Positions 1 to 8,527 of a stretch of DNA of 64,000 nucleotides are shown here, one piece after another. Origin of the DNA: Bacteroidales bacterium UBA3834 (GTDB lineage: Bacteria; Bacteroidota; Bacteroidia; Bacteroidales; P3); assembly GCA_002392965.1 (NCBI GenBank), contig DGIA01000006.1:124001-188000 (forward strand). The letters are read 5' to 3'. The position numbers were made by a program, and so were the translations under genes. Position 1 is the stretch's first letter. Every line of letters starts with the position of its first letter. The notes beneath the pieces are model-generated. The model saw only the letters and a program-made list of their open reading frames with translations, ran no database searches and was not told the DNA's origin.

Positions 1-877
1 CCTGGGCATCGGGCACCTCGCCCACTACGGTGACACCGTCGATGTGAGCCTGCATCCAACGCTCGGGCATCTTGCGGCCCGCCAAGAAAAGGTGCGCCTG
101 CGGCACCTCACGGTGCACCACCGGCCACACCTTCTCCAACAGCCACTCCACCCCCTCGCGGTTGGGCATCCAGTCCATGGCTCCGATATGATAGAGAAAA
201 CCATTCTGCGGAACTATGGATTTATCCGGATTACCCGGGAGGGTGATGCCAAAAGGAATCACAATGATGGGGCGACGGCAACCATTGGCTTTGAAGTAGT
301 CGGCATCGTTGCGGGTGATGCAAGCCACACCGTCATAGTCGTTGACATGCTCCAACTCGTAGGCACGGAGCGTGAGGGAAAGATGTTTCAGGTACCAGCG
401 CTTCAGTCCATGGCGTGTGCTGCGAGCCACCCGCCGCCAGATGAGGTGCTCCACATTGTGGGCACGCAGTATCACTTTGGCATTGGAATGCTTGCGGATA
501 AGCGGCACATAGGGGGTGAGGAAGATGCTTTCCACATGCACCACGTCAAACTGTTCCTGCTGAAGCACATCCCGCAGCTTGTCTGCAAAGGCATGGCTGA
601 CATAGCGTTTCACATGATAGGACTCGCCGCAAAGCATGGCTACGGCGGCATCGAACGGGTTGACGCGTAGATTGACATAGACCGCTTCGAAACGCGTGGC
701 TTCACGGTAGGTGTCGGGCAGATGCCCCTGCCGTGCCGGGTGTTTGTCGGTCTCCACCGCCAGCACACGCACCTCACAGCCCTCCTGCAGCAACCCCTGG
801 GTGATGCTGTCCATAGCCATCGTGCCGCCATCGACAGGCGGATACGGGGGTTTGTTGCAGAGCTGTAGGACTTTCAT
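1..877 (-). CDS. Glycosyltransferase, GT4/GT1-like, partial at the window edge
   Basis: The reading frame opens at an ATG at 877 and runs without a stop off the left edge, giving about 292 residues. The N-terminus (MKVLQLCNKPPYPPVDGG) is the glycine-rich donor-side start of a GT-B glycosyltransferase. Further on come LRAHNVEH and a segment resembling the second GT-B domain (NREGVEWLLEKVWPVV, then LFLAGRKMPERW). Such enzymes move a sugar from a nucleotide donor onto a surface polysaccharide or lipid in the cytoplasm. The acceptor cannot be told. The conserved C-terminal E-x7-E motif lies outside the window. The next gene on this strand ends 76 bases upstream, so co-transcription is possible but not shown. 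Confidence 0.8.
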   Translation of the reverse strand, partial: MKVLQLCNKPPYPPVDGGTMAMDSITQGLLQEGCEVRVLAVETDKHPARQGHLPDTYREATRFEAVYVNLRVNPFDAAVAMLCGESYHVKRYVSHAFADKLRDVLQQEQFDVVHVESIFLTPYVPLIRKHSNAKVILRAHNVEHLIWRRVARSTRHGLKRWYLKHLSLTLRAYELEHVNDYDGVACITRNDADYFKANGCRRPIIVIPFGITLPGNPDKSIVPQNGFLYHIGAMDWMPNREGVEWLLEKVWPVVHREVPQAHLFLAGRKMPERWMQAHIDGVTVVGEVPDAQ

Positions 878-953
878 GATTTAAGCGACTCGTTGGGGTT
901 TAAGTTTGTGCCATGGAATGACAAAAACTTGCACCACGAACTCCAAACCGAGA

Positions 954-1910
954 TTATTCCTTGGGCAGCGCCTTGAAGCCAAAGCCGAGGATTTCGCTGC
1001 TTTCCATGATGTTGACGAAGGCCTTGGGGTCGAGACGGTGCAGATTGCTTTTGAGTTTCACCATGTCGGCACGGTCGAGGGTGACGTAAATCATCTTGCG
1101 CTCGTTGCCTTGGTAGAGGCCGGTCCCCACCAGCAAGGTGCCACCACGGCCCAAGTCGTTGAGGATATAGTCACGCACAGCCTCCAATTCGTCGGTGACA
1201 ATGAACATGGTCTTGTAACTCTTCATGCCATCGACCACGAGGTCGATAATCTTGCTCTCGATGAATATTAAGATGACGGAGTAGATCGGGAGGCGTATGT
1301 CGCCGATGATGAGGGTGGTGAGTGAGATCAGGCTATCCACGATGAGCACCAAGGTGCCAAGGCTAATCTTGGTGTATTTGTGGATAATCATGCTGATGAT
1401 ATCCGAACCGCCGCTGGTGGCACCGGCACGGAAGATGACACCAATGGCGGCACCGTAAATCAAACCTGCCACCACGGTGTTGAGGAACATGTCGGGCTGG
1501 AAGAAACGCTCGACGTCGCCATCCATATAACTTAGGTAGCTGGTCAGTCCTTCAGCACTCTCAAAGAGACCGTCATGTATCAGCGGTTTGTAGCCCCAAG
1601 TGGTTTCCATGATGTAGGTGAACACAGGGATGAGGATGACCGACACGATGGTCTTGATGCCGAACTTGGGACCAAGGATGATGGTACCGATAATCAGCAA
1701 CGGAATATCCATGCAGATACCCGCCACGGATATCTTCCATCCAAACAAGGCGTTAAAGACGTTGGCCAGACCATAGACACCACCGGGAGCCAAGTGGTAG
1801 GGGTTGACAAACATCACATCGCCCACGGCGAACAACGCACTGCCCAAAATCAGCAGCGCATAGGACCATACTTCCTTTTTCCAGTCTTTCTTTTCCAAAG
1901 AATTAATCAT
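954..1910 (-). CDS. YitT family integral membrane protein (DUF161 + DUF2179)
   Basis: A 318-residue protein with several hydrophobic segments in residues 15-215 and a soluble C-terminal domain of about 90 residues. The glycine-rich stretch GVIFRAGATSGGSDIISMII is the family signature of YitT-type proteins. The C-terminal part (ESKIIDLVVDGMKSYKTMFI onward) matches the DUF2179 domain, a ferredoxin-like fold. The family's transport or sensing role is not established. A TATCTTTG -7 box lies 54 bases upstream. The length is normal and the gene looks intact. Confidence 0.88.
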   Translation of the reverse strand: MINSLEKKDWKKEVWSYALLILGSALFAVGDVMFVNPYHLAPGGVYGLANVFNALFGWKISVAGICMDIPLLIIGTIILGPKFGIKTIVSVILIPVFTYIMETTWGYKPLIHDGLFESAEGLTSYLSYMDGDVERFFQPDMFLNTVVAGLIYGAAIGVIFRAGATSGGSDIISMIIHKYTKISLGTLVLIVDSLISLTTLIIGDIRLPIYSVILIFIESKIIDLVVDGMKSYKTMFIVTDELEAVRDYILNDLGRGGTLLVGTGLYQGNERKMIYVTLDRADMVKLKSNLHRLDPKAFVNIMESSEILGFGFKALPKE

Positions 1911-1963
1911 AAATTATTGATTGTTAGTTATTATTCTCTTTCTTCACCCATGTGTGTAAACTG

Positions 1964-1971
1964 CAAAGATA
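1964..1971 (-). promoter_or_regulatory. Bacteroidota -7 box upstream of the YitT gene
   Basis: On the minus strand this reads TATCTTTG followed by C, a perfect TAnnTTTG. It lies 54 bases before the YitT start. No clear TTG -33 element is visible behind the A/T run. Confidence 0.6.
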
Positions 1972-2008
1972 CACTTTTTTTTACATATACACTTTACTAT
2001 AAAGAAGA

Positions 2009-2030
2009 AGCCGACCCTTCTGGGCCGGCT
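2009..2030 (-). terminator. Rho-independent-type terminator after tRNA-Gly
   Basis: A 9-bp stem (AGCCGGCCC with GGGTCGGCT, one G-U pair) closes an AGAA tetraloop on the minus strand. A pyrimidine-rich tract (TCTTCTTTAT) follows. It begins 5 bases after the tRNA 3' end, as expected for a single-tRNA transcript. Confidence 0.75.
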
Positions 2031-2035
2031 TTCAG

Positions 2036-2108
2036 AGCGACAAACGGGGCTCGAACCCGCGACCTGCGGCTTGGGAAGCCGCCGCTCTACCAACTGAGCT
2101 ATTGTCGC
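2036..2108 (-). tRNA. tRNA-Gly (anticodon CCC)
   Basis: The minus strand folds as a complete cloverleaf. The acceptor stem is GCGACAA/TTGTCGC, the D arm GCTC...GAGC, the anticodon stem GCGGC/GCCGC with loop TTCCCAA, and the T arm GCGGG-TTCGAGC-CCCGT. The anticodon CCC sits at 2073-2075 (complement). The discriminator is U73, usual for glycine tRNAs. No CCA is encoded. The length is 73 bases. Confidence 0.95.
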
Positions 2109-2168
2109 AAAAACAGATTCAAAAACGACATTCTTCTTTTTTTATTGTACAACAAGTGAAAAAAAATG

Positions 2169-2867
2169 TCAGTTGTTGCGCGAAAGGATACTGAGCAATC
2201 TGATAAAGAGGTTGATAATATCGAGGTAAATATCGAGCGCACAATCGATGGCGTTGTCCAAAGTCTTGGGATAGAGCTGTGACTTGGCCACGTCATAACC
2301 GATATAGCCCGAGAAAAGAATCACGAAAAGCCAGTCGAACAGCATGCCACGATAGCCAAAGAGGAAGGTGGCTACCACCTCGGCGATGAGACCCACGAAA
2401 AGCGCCACCAGTAGGGTGCGGCCGAGTCCAAGGAAGAAATTCGGAGCAATCACGGCCAGCACCATCATCGTCAGCGTCACCATGGCCGTGAGGCCCATGG
2501 CTTTCACCACAATGCCAGCAGGCAGGCCTGGCACAATCAACGCCAACATCAGCCCGATGGGAAGCACAACCAAGTTGTACCCGATGAAACTCACCACGGG
2601 ATTCTTCGAGCGAGCAGCCAGGAATACACCGGCAAACGTAGGCACAAGATAGCCCAACAAGAGGCCCAGCCACCCCATGCTGGCCGCCAAGCGCTGCAAA
2701 GGCGCGAAGAGGTAATAGACCATCACTGCATTGACTATCAGCCCATAGGCTAGCGTTCCACAAAGAGTGAGATTGAAGGAACATGCCGACATGCGGTCGG
2801 TCTCGCCCGACTCAAGACGCGCCTGCTTACGGTTCTCGAAAACCCGGATTGCAGTTGATTCAGCCAT
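2169..2867 (-). CDS. Bax inhibitor-1 / YccA family membrane protein
   Basis: A 232-residue protein with about seven transmembrane segments. The typical family ending is present: FDWLFVILFSGYIGYDVAKS followed by an Asp-rich helix (YLDIINLFIRLLSIL). BI-1 proteins are pH-sensitive calcium-leak or stress proteins of the inner membrane; the bacterial role is not settled. I chose the ATG at 2867 because an in-frame upstream start would lie deep inside purM. The ATG overlaps the purM stop in ATGGCTGA, so the two genes are translationally coupled. Confidence 0.85.
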   Translation of the reverse strand: MAESTAIRVFENRKQARLESGETDRMSACSFNLTLCGTLAYGLIVNAVMVYYLFAPLQRLAASMGWLGLLLGYLVPTFAGVFLAARSKNPVVSFIGYNLVVLPIGLMLALIVPGLPAGIVVKAMGLTAMVTLTMMVLAVIAPNFFLGLGRTLLVALFVGLIAEVVATFLFGYRGMLFDWLFVILFSGYIGYDVAKSQLYPKTLDNAIDCALDIYLDIINLFIRLLSILSRNN

Positions 2868-4026
2868 AATATTCGAATTTTCCGTTTTCACCAACCACCG
2901 TGACCTGCGCTTTGTCGGCAGCCTCGACATGACCAATGATACGGGCATCGACATTGAAACTCTTGGCTATGTCGATGATGCCCTGCGCCGTGGCTTCATC
3001 GGTATAGAGTTCCATGCGGTGACCCATATTGAACACTTTGTACATCTCCTGCCAGTCGGTGCGGCTCTCCTCATGAATCATCTTAAAGAGCGGTGGCACG
3101 GGGAAGAGATTATCCTTGACAACATGCAGATTGTCGATGAAATGCAGCACCTTGGTCTGAGCACCACCCGAGCAATGGATCATGCCGTCGATTTTGGGGC
3201 GGTACTCGTCAAGCACTTTACGAATGATGGGGGCATAGGTGCGGGTGGGAGAAAGCACCATGTGGCCGGCATCAACGCCAGACACCTCGGTGGGGTCAGT
3301 CAAGAGTTTGCTGCCGCAGAAGACCACATCGTCGGGCAAGTCTTTGTCGTAGCACATGGGATATTTCTCGGCATAGACGTGCGAGAACACATCGTGGCGG
3401 GCAGAAGTAAGGCCGTTGCTTCCCATGCCGCCGTTGTAGGCAGTCTCGTAAGAGGCCTGGCCGTAGCTGGCGAGGGCAACGATGACATTGCCGGCTTTGA
3501 TATTCGCATTGTCAATCACATCCTCGCGGCGCATACGGGCCGTCACCGTGCTATCCACGATGATGGTACGCACCAGGTCGCCCACATCGGCCGTCTCACC
3601 GCCGGTCAGCACGATGTCGATACCCATGTCACGCATCGTCTGGCAGAACTCCTCTGTGCCGTTGATGACCGCCGAGATAACCTCGCCAGGCACCAACTGC
3701 TTGTTGCGACCGATGGTGGAACTCAGCAAGATATGATCCAGCGCACCTACGCACAGCAGGTCGTCGGTGTTCATCACAATGGCATCCACCGCAATACCTT
3801 TCCACACACTCAGGTCTCCCGTCTCGCGCCAGTACATATAGGCCAACGAGCTCTTGGTCCCCGCACCGTCGGCATGCATGATGTTGCAATAATTCTTGTC
3901 ACCGCCCAGCAGGTCAGGGATAATCTTGCAGAAAGCCTTGGGATAAAGGCCTTTGTCTATATTTTTGATGGCGTTGTGAACGTCCTCCTTCGATGCGGAT
4001 ACTCCGCGACGGTTATACTTGTCCAT
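2860..4026 (-). CDS. purM: Phosphoribosylformylglycinamidine cyclo-ligase (AIR synthetase)
   Basis: A 388-residue protein of the PurM/AIRS fold. It catalyses the ATP-dependent closure of FGAM to AIR in de novo purine synthesis. Visible marks are DGAGTKSSLAYMY near residue 53, DAIVMNTDDLLCVGA near 82, the glycine-rich GGETADVGD near 143, and the second-half ASYGQASYE...GGMGSNGLTSAR. The longer, diverged form is typical of Bacteroidota PurM. It overlaps the downstream BI-1 gene by 8 bases. A TACCTTTG promoter box sits about 73 bases upstream. Confidence 0.93.
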   Translation of the reverse strand: MDKYNRRGVSASKEDVHNAIKNIDKGLYPKAFCKIIPDLLGGDKNYCNIMHADGAGTKSSLAYMYWRETGDLSVWKGIAVDAIVMNTDDLLCVGALDHILLSSTIGRNKQLVPGEVISAVINGTEEFCQTMRDMGIDIVLTGGETADVGDLVRTIIVDSTVTARMRREDVIDNANIKAGNVIVALASYGQASYETAYNGGMGSNGLTSARHDVFSHVYAEKYPMCYDKDLPDDVVFCGSKLLTDPTEVSGVDAGHMVLSPTRTYAPIIRKVLDEYRPKIDGMIHCSGGAQTKVLHFIDNLHVVKDNLFPVPPLFKMIHEESRTDWQEMYKVFNMGHRMELYTDEATAQGIIDIAKSFNVDARIIGHVEAADKAQVTVVGENGKFEYYG

Positions 4027-4098
4027 AGTCTCTATTTATACTACAAATCACTATCAATCACAGCAATGCCCATCCTCAGGCACCATTGCGACCAACTG

Positions 4099-4106
4099 CA
4101 AAGGTA
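4099..4106 (-). promoter_or_regulatory. -7 box upstream of purM
   Basis: The minus strand reads TACCTTTG followed by CA, matching TAnnTTTG. It lies 73 bases before the purM ATG and just after the terminator hairpin of the preceding gene, so purM-BI-1 probably forms its own transcription unit. Confidence 0.6.
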
Positions 4107-4140
4107 CGACTTTTTTTCATTCCTGCAAAACATAACACAA

Positions 4141-4171
4141 AAAAAGGCACACCCTTCGGGCATGCCTTTTT
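4141..4171 (-). terminator. Terminator hairpin between the small lipoprotein gene and purM
   Basis: AAAAAGGCA pairs with TGCCTTTTT around an inner CCC/GGG stem with a TTC loop and a 2x2 mismatch. On the minus strand it ends in a T run. It lies 23 bases after the stop codon of the small lipoprotein gene. Confidence 0.75.
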
Positions 4172-4194
4172 CCTTTCAGCTTTCGCCAAACGAA

Positions 4195-4389
4195 TTAGTT
4201 GCACTCGGTCTTGGTGACAACACCCATCGTGGTCGAAGTGGTGTTCATGTCGGAGCACTTGGTGGCCTGAGTCTCAGTCGTGCTGGTCTGCACACCGCCT
4301 ACGGTGGTGACGCAGGTGCAGGTCTTCTTGCAGCTCACGAAGCAAGCGGCAACGGCTACGATAGCGATAGCAGCGAGAACTTTTTTCAT
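4195..4389 (-). CDS. Small cysteine-containing lipoprotein
   Basis: A 64-residue protein. Residues 1-19 form a lipoprotein signal ending in a VSC lipobox, so Cys20 is the probable lipidation site. The mature part is about 45 residues, rich in Thr and Val. It has three further cysteines after the acylated one (in the KTCTC, TKCSD and final TECN contexts), which could form disulfides or bind metal. I do not recognise the family. A weak TGTCTTTG box lies at 4492-4499 upstream and a strong terminator downstream, so it appears monocistronic. Confidence 0.7.
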   Translation of the reverse strand: MKKVLAAIAIVAVAACFVSCKKTCTCVTTVGGVQTSTTETQATKCSDMNTTSTTMGVVTKTECN

Positions 4390-4760
4390 TGTTTGTTTAT
4401 GTTATAAACCATGCAGGCCCTTTGTCTTCTCTCCGATTCCACCAGGCGACCTGCTTCTCCTTGCGGTTCCGGAGGGCATTGAAACCAGATGCAAAGACAC
4501 ATAAAACCTCTGAATAACCATTTATTTTTGGAATATTTTTTCACACGAAAGACAATACAACAATAAATATCAACATGTTAAAATACCATCTCAAAGCGCC
4601 TGTCACCAAGTGAATACACCAAATATCCTATGGCAGGGTACCCCGTTCTTTTATATTTTTTTGCCATTTTATCCATTTTTTGTATCTTTGCATCCTCAAC
4701 TTGCTCTCAAAAAAAACACACTCTCCATCAACCAGAACAACCCAAAACAAAAATATAATT
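4390..4760. other. Divergent intergenic region
   Basis: 371 bases between two divergently transcribed genes. It holds a weak minus-strand TGTCTTTG box at 4492-4499 and a well-formed plus-strand promoter at 4661-4690. The rest is A/T-rich and I see no gene in it. Confidence 0.6.
4661..4690 (+). promoter_or_regulatory. Bacteroidota promoter (TTG -33, TATCTTTG -7)
   Basis: TTG at 4661-4663 is followed 19 bases later by TATCTTTG at 4683-4690, the phylum's standard arrangement. It drives the membrane-protein gene that starts at 4761. It also argues against any earlier translation start in that frame. Confidence 0.72.
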
Positions 4761-5564
4761 ATGTTTCTATCAACCCTCTCCGACTACATTAACGCCAACG
4801 CGCCGATGAGCAACATCCCCGAATTGCTCAATCTTCACCACAGTAACCCGCTGGGCCTACACCCCATCGTCATCCCCATCCTGCTGCTGGTGCTGGCGGT
4901 GGCCATGCGCGTTGTCACCCTCATCATCAACAAGAACGAGCACCGCAACCTATATCCCCTACTCTACTCCCTGTGGTGGCTTTCGGTGGCCGCCACCTAT
5001 TACTACTGCTTCTCGGGCGACCTGCCACTCTTCGAGGACGTTGACCTCGGACGCAAAGAGATATGCATCGGCTGGTTCTGCCAGCGCCAGGTGGTGGGCC
5101 TCGGGTGGTCGCTGCTCGGCGTAGCGCTGCTCAGCTACACGGCCTACAGCATGTTCAACGTGTTCCTTCACATCATAGCCCACCAGAGCGACCGCATGGG
5201 CCTCAACGAGAAGCAGTGGCGCGAATGGAACTGGATCATCGTCGTCATGCTCCTCGGGGCCTCGGCAGCCGGCATCGCCGACGACTTCGCACCCATCACC
5301 GGCATCTGGATCATGATTGCCTACCATGTGGTGGTGTTCTTGATGGTGCTGGTGAAGCTGGTGTCCGACATCGTGCGTACCCACCTCTTCTGGCGCTGCC
5401 TCCTCTCGGCCACCTGTTTCCTCATCGTCTTCGAGGCCGTCACCATGCTCGCCATCGAGTGCATCGAAGGATGCATCTACCTCTTCGTTCCCGTCGTCGC
5501 CCTCTTCGCCTCCGCCGACGCCCGCTATAAGAAGAAAACGCTCACCTCAGCCGACGCAAAGTAA
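4761..5564 (+). CDS. Uncharacterised polytopic membrane protein, paralogue of the 23076-23819 gene
   Basis: 267 residues with five or six hydrophobic segments and a charged C-terminus. I do not recognise a named family. It is clearly related to the 247-residue protein at 23076: both share an NPLGL-P start, a YP-LY motif, a CIGW-C motif (ICIGWFC here), a W-EW-W motif in a cytoplasmic-type loop and a C-terminal E-I-x-C-x-YL motif. The CIGW-C cysteines could form a disulfide or bind a ligand. Start at 4761, with 4806 as an alternative that aligns better with the paralogue. Unlike the paralogue it has no phosphatase gene after it; an acetyltransferase gene follows 21 bases on. Confidence 0.65.
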   Translation: MFLSTLSDYINANAPMSNIPELLNLHHSNPLGLHPIVIPILLLVLAVAMRVVTLIINKNEHRNLYPLLYSLWWLSVAATYYYCFSGDLPLFEDVDLGRKEICIGWFCQRQVVGLGWSLLGVALLSYTAYSMFNVFLHIIAHQSDRMGLNEKQWREWNWIIVVMLLGASAAGIADDFAPITGIWIMIAYHVVVFLMVLVKLVSDIVRTHLFWRCLLSATCFLIVFEAVTMLAIECIEGCIYLFVPVVALFASADARYKKKTLTSADAK

Positions 5565-5585
5565 CAACCCGCTGCCACAAAGAAT

Positions 5586-6221
5586 ATGCATACAAAACAC
5601 CTGACCATAGAACCCATGCGACGGAACGAGACCGGCGAGTGCGCCGAGCTCTCGGTGCAGGCCTTCGCCGACTATGAGTATTTCACCCATTTCTTCCCCG
5701 ACGAGCGGGAGCGGCTGGCCTTCATGCGTGCCATGATTCTCAGCGAGTACCGCACCACCCGTCGCCGCGCACGCTTCCTGGCTGCACGCCATGAGGATAC
5801 GCTGGCCGCCGTGGCCGACCTCTTCCCTCCCGACTGGAAGAAGCCCGGCGACCTGCAATATATGCTCCACGGCTGGGGCAAGGTGCTGCGCCTGCCCAAG
5901 CAGGACATCATCAAGGAGTGGCTCGCGATGGACACCACGGCGGGCCACTACTGCCACACGCTGCTCGGCGGCACCACATGGTATCTGAGCTCGCTCACCG
6001 TCAGTCCCGCTTACCAAGGGAAGGGCTTCGGACGCGAGATGCTGATGGATTGCATCATCCCGTATGTACGCACCAACGGCGGCACACGCCTCTGCTTCTT
6101 CACCAACAGCGAGAGCAACCTGGCGTTCTACCGGCATCTGGGCTTCGAGGTGGCCGACTACCAGGAGCTTGACTGCCGCGGCCACAATATGGGCAGCTGG
6201 AGCTTTGTAAAAGAATTGTAA
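5586..6221 (+). CDS. GNAT family N-acetyltransferase
   Basis: 211 residues with the GNAT core in the C-terminal half: a beta-4 strand (LSSLTVSPAY), the acetyl-CoA pyrophosphate loop QGKGFGREML at about 149-158, and the C-terminal AFYRHLGFEVADY. GNAT enzymes move an acetyl group from acetyl-CoA to an amine. The substrate cannot be inferred. The N-terminal 100 residues include a tryptophan-rich insert seen in some Bacteroidota GNATs. A cupin gene follows after 9 bases. Confidence 0.85.
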   Translation: MHTKHLTIEPMRRNETGECAELSVQAFADYEYFTHFFPDERERLAFMRAMILSEYRTTRRRARFLAARHEDTLAAVADLFPPDWKKPGDLQYMLHGWGKVLRLPKQDIIKEWLAMDTTAGHYCHTLLGGTTWYLSSLTVSPAYQGKGFGREMLMDCIIPYVRTNGGTRLCFFTNSESNLAFYRHLGFEVADYQELDCRGHNMGSWSFVKEL

Positions 6222-6230
6222 TACATAATT

Positions 6231-6605
6231 ATGGAAGAGACTGCAATGCAAGTGGAGACTACCCAGCTTTTCCGCACCTCGCAGAGCTGGGACGGGGCGG
6301 AGCTGCCCGACTATCTGCAGGGGCGCCCCGAGCTGGTGGGCTTGAAGTATGTGTTCCCCGCAGGCTGCAAGCTGGGCTGGCATCACCACGAGGTGATGAA
6401 CTTCGGCGTGCTGACGCAGGGCGAGCTGACCATCGTGGCACAGGACGGCACCGAGAAAGTCGTCCACGAGGGCGAGGCTGTGGTCGAGATGGTCGGCACC
6501 GTCCATCACGGCGAGAACCGGGGTGCGAAGCCCGCCGTACTCTATATGTTCTATCTGTCGCAGAAGGACATGCCTCTGTCCATACAACACACGGAGATTT
6601 CTTAA
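6231..6605 (+). CDS. Single-domain cupin protein
   Basis: A 124-residue beta-barrel protein. Cupin motif 1 is visible as GWHHHEVMNFGVLTQGELTI (residues 45-64), with likely metal-binding histidines and glutamate, and motif 2 ends near VHHGENRGAK. Such small cupins bind a metal and act on, or sense, small molecules. The gene lies 9 bases after the acetyltransferase and 9 before the hydrolase fusion, so the three probably form an operon. An alternative start is the Met at residue 6. Confidence 0.8.
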   Translation: MEETAMQVETTQLFRTSQSWDGAELPDYLQGRPELVGLKYVFPAGCKLGWHHHEVMNFGVLTQGELTIVAQDGTEKVVHEGEAVVEMVGTVHHGENRGAKPAVLYMFYLSQKDMPLSIQHTEIS

Positions 6606-6614
6606 ACAAACAAC

Positions 6615-7835
6615 ATGAACAGGAACATTATTATATTGCTGCTCACCATGCTGTTGGTTGGTTGTAGCCACCAGCCACAGACTCTTGACGATGTCAAATC
6701 GGAGTTTATCACCGTCGACGAGGGGGTCAAGATACACTATAAGATATGGAACAAAACCGCCAACACGGAGGTTAAGACTCTTTGCTTTATCCATGGGTTC
6801 GGGTGCGACATGAACACTTGGGAGAAGCAGTTCGAGGCTTTCCGCGACGAGGATGTACGACTCCTGTTCATCGACCTGCCCGGCTACGGAAAGAGCGACA
6901 AACCTGTGACAGACTACACCTTCGATTTTTTCGCCCGAGCCATCGATGGTGTGCTGAACGCCAACGGAATCACGGATGCAGTCTTTGTCGGCCACAGCCT
7001 TGGTACACCCGTGTGCCGACACACGCTGATGACCACCGCCCACGGAGGTGATTTGGTGGATATCGACGGGGTCTATTGCTTCTATGATGGTTCGGAAACA
7101 CCAGAGTATGTGGAGGCTGTCAAGCAGTTTGGACACTCCTTTGACGGCCCTGACTGCCGTGAGGTTATCACCGGTTTCGTCTCGTCACTGGCTGGGAAGG
7201 AGACACCACAATGGGTGACGGACTATGCGATGTCGGTGATGCCCGAAACGCCTCAATATGTGGCTTCCAGCACGATGCAACACCTCGTGGAAAGGAAATG
7301 GTGGCCAAACTGTAGGCTCTCTCTTCCTGTAATGGTCATCTGTACGCAAAACAGCGGACTGGAACCCGACAACGAGCAGAAGATGCGGGCTCTCTACCCA
7401 CAGCTTGACTATACCGAGCTGAAAGACTGTGGCCATTTCATCCACATGGAACAGGCGGAGATGTTCAACGAGAAGTTGAAAGAATTCATCACAATAAAAA
7501 AGAAAGAGATGCCGATAACAGTAAACATCAAGTATACCGGCACCGACGGCAACGCCCTGAAATTCGCCGAGGAGATGACAGCCAGCGGCACCGTCGCCGC
7601 CATCCGCGCCGAGGAGGGCAACCTGCGCTACGAGTATTACCAGTCGCTCGACGACCCCGAGACCGTTCTGCTCATCGATAGCTGGGCCAGCCAGGAAGCC
7701 ATCGACCGCCACCACGCCACCCCCATGATGGCCACCATCGCCGCCCTCCGCGAGAAGTACGACCTCCACATGACCGTCACCCGCTACACCCCCGCCGACC
7801 AACCGGAGACAGACGAGCGGTTTATCCGGAAATAA
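6615..7835 (+). CDS. Lipoprotein: alpha/beta hydrolase fused to an antibiotic-biosynthesis-monooxygenase-like domain
   Basis: 406 residues. Residues 1-17 are a lipoprotein signal with LVGC. Residues 30-290 form an alpha/beta hydrolase: oxyanion-type HGFG near 58, nucleophile elbow GHSLG near 123, and a probable catalytic His in DCGHFIHMEQ near 278. After the linker ITIKKKEMPIT a second domain of about 95 residues begins (VNIKYTGTDGNALKFAEEM ... ATPMMATI), resembling ABM/YgiN dimeric ferredoxin-like monooxygenases. The junction is a purine-rich A run followed by an internal ATG, which suggests recent joining of two neighbouring genes. Fusion to a secreted hydrolase is unusual for an ABM domain. 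A sequencing or natural frameshift cannot be excluded. Confidence 0.78.
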   Translation: MNRNIIILLLTMLLVGCSHQPQTLDDVKSEFITVDEGVKIHYKIWNKTANTEVKTLCFIHGFGCDMNTWEKQFEAFRDEDVRLLFIDLPGYGKSDKPVTDYTFDFFARAIDGVLNANGITDAVFVGHSLGTPVCRHTLMTTAHGGDLVDIDGVYCFYDGSETPEYVEAVKQFGHSFDGPDCREVITGFVSSLAGKETPQWVTDYAMSVMPETPQYVASSTMQHLVERKWWPNCRLSLPVMVICTQNSGLEPDNEQKMRALYPQLDYTELKDCGHFIHMEQAEMFNEKLKEFITIKKKEMPITVNIKYTGTDGNALKFAEEMTASGTVAAIRAEEGNLRYEYYQSLDDPETVLLIDSWASQEAIDRHHATPMMATIAALREKYDLHMTVTRYTPADQPETDERFIRK

Positions 7836-7845
7836 TAAACATGAT

Positions 7846-8016
7846 ATGAAAGCATTGCTGATAAACGGAAGCGCACACGCCAACGGCAACACGCGCATCG
7901 CATTGGAAGAGGTCGGCAAAACCCCATGCACTTCATCCGCTGAAGCCGCACAAACTTCAGAATGCATTCTTCTTTATGCTCCTGTGAATATTGCCTTATC
8001 ACCACCTTATGTTTAA
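7846..8016 (+). pseudogene. Remnant of an NADPH-dependent FMN reductase / flavodoxin-like gene
   Basis: A 56-codon frame. The first 23 residues (MKALLINGSAHANGNTRIAL) are the FMN-phosphate-binding start of the NADPH-dependent FMN reductase family: a beta strand and then GS-x-N-GNT. After EEVG the sequence loses all resemblance and stops at 8014-8016. Normal members have about 180-200 residues, so most of the gene is missing. The break coincides with the left edge of the accessory island. Confidence 0.7.
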
Positions 8017-8169
8017 TGCGTTAAACAATTATTTTAAATTTTTGTTTAGCATATTAAACAAAATACCCCTATGGCAAAAAGTTGCCACTTTGGTTGTTCG
8101 GATTAACCTGCTAACAAGTCCTGTTCTCATGTAGCCTTCGGCGATTTCTCGGTTATGTTTCGGGAAGAC

Positions 8170-8227
8170 ACTAACGCTTTCCCACAATATCGCATTCACA
8201 CATTCTTAAAAGCACATTCACGCATTC
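8170..8227 (+). repeat. Octamer-type dispersed repeat, degenerate copy
   Basis: Contains CGCATTCACACATT and CACATTCACGCATTC separated by a short spacer. The underlying unit (NACRCATT) recurs at seven other loci in this window. Confidence 0.6.
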
Positions 8228-8527
8228 TGCCTGGCTCCGTATGAGCGAAACTGCCTGTGGCCGTTTTGCCGGCCTGCGTGGCATGCCTGCGACCACTGAA
8301 AGTGTGATGAGCACCGCTTTAATACGAATTAATACAGCGAATAGCACCGTTGAAAATAAAAATTATTGCAGCGAGTCACCTTGAGGAGCAAACGCATTCT
8401 TTATGCCTTCCTCGTGGGTTCTTAGAATTCTATCTTGTGACGAGTTAATTGGGGTTCATTTCAAAAGGTGAAAAAAGTTGGAATTGACCCACGAAACGAA
8501 CCTATAGCGGGGACTTATCAACAGTCA

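Noticed and set aside
5547..7136. A 529-codon minus-strand frame across the acetyltransferase, cupin and hydrolase genes
   Set aside because: All three plus-strand genes have clear family motifs and normal spacing. The antisense frame has none.
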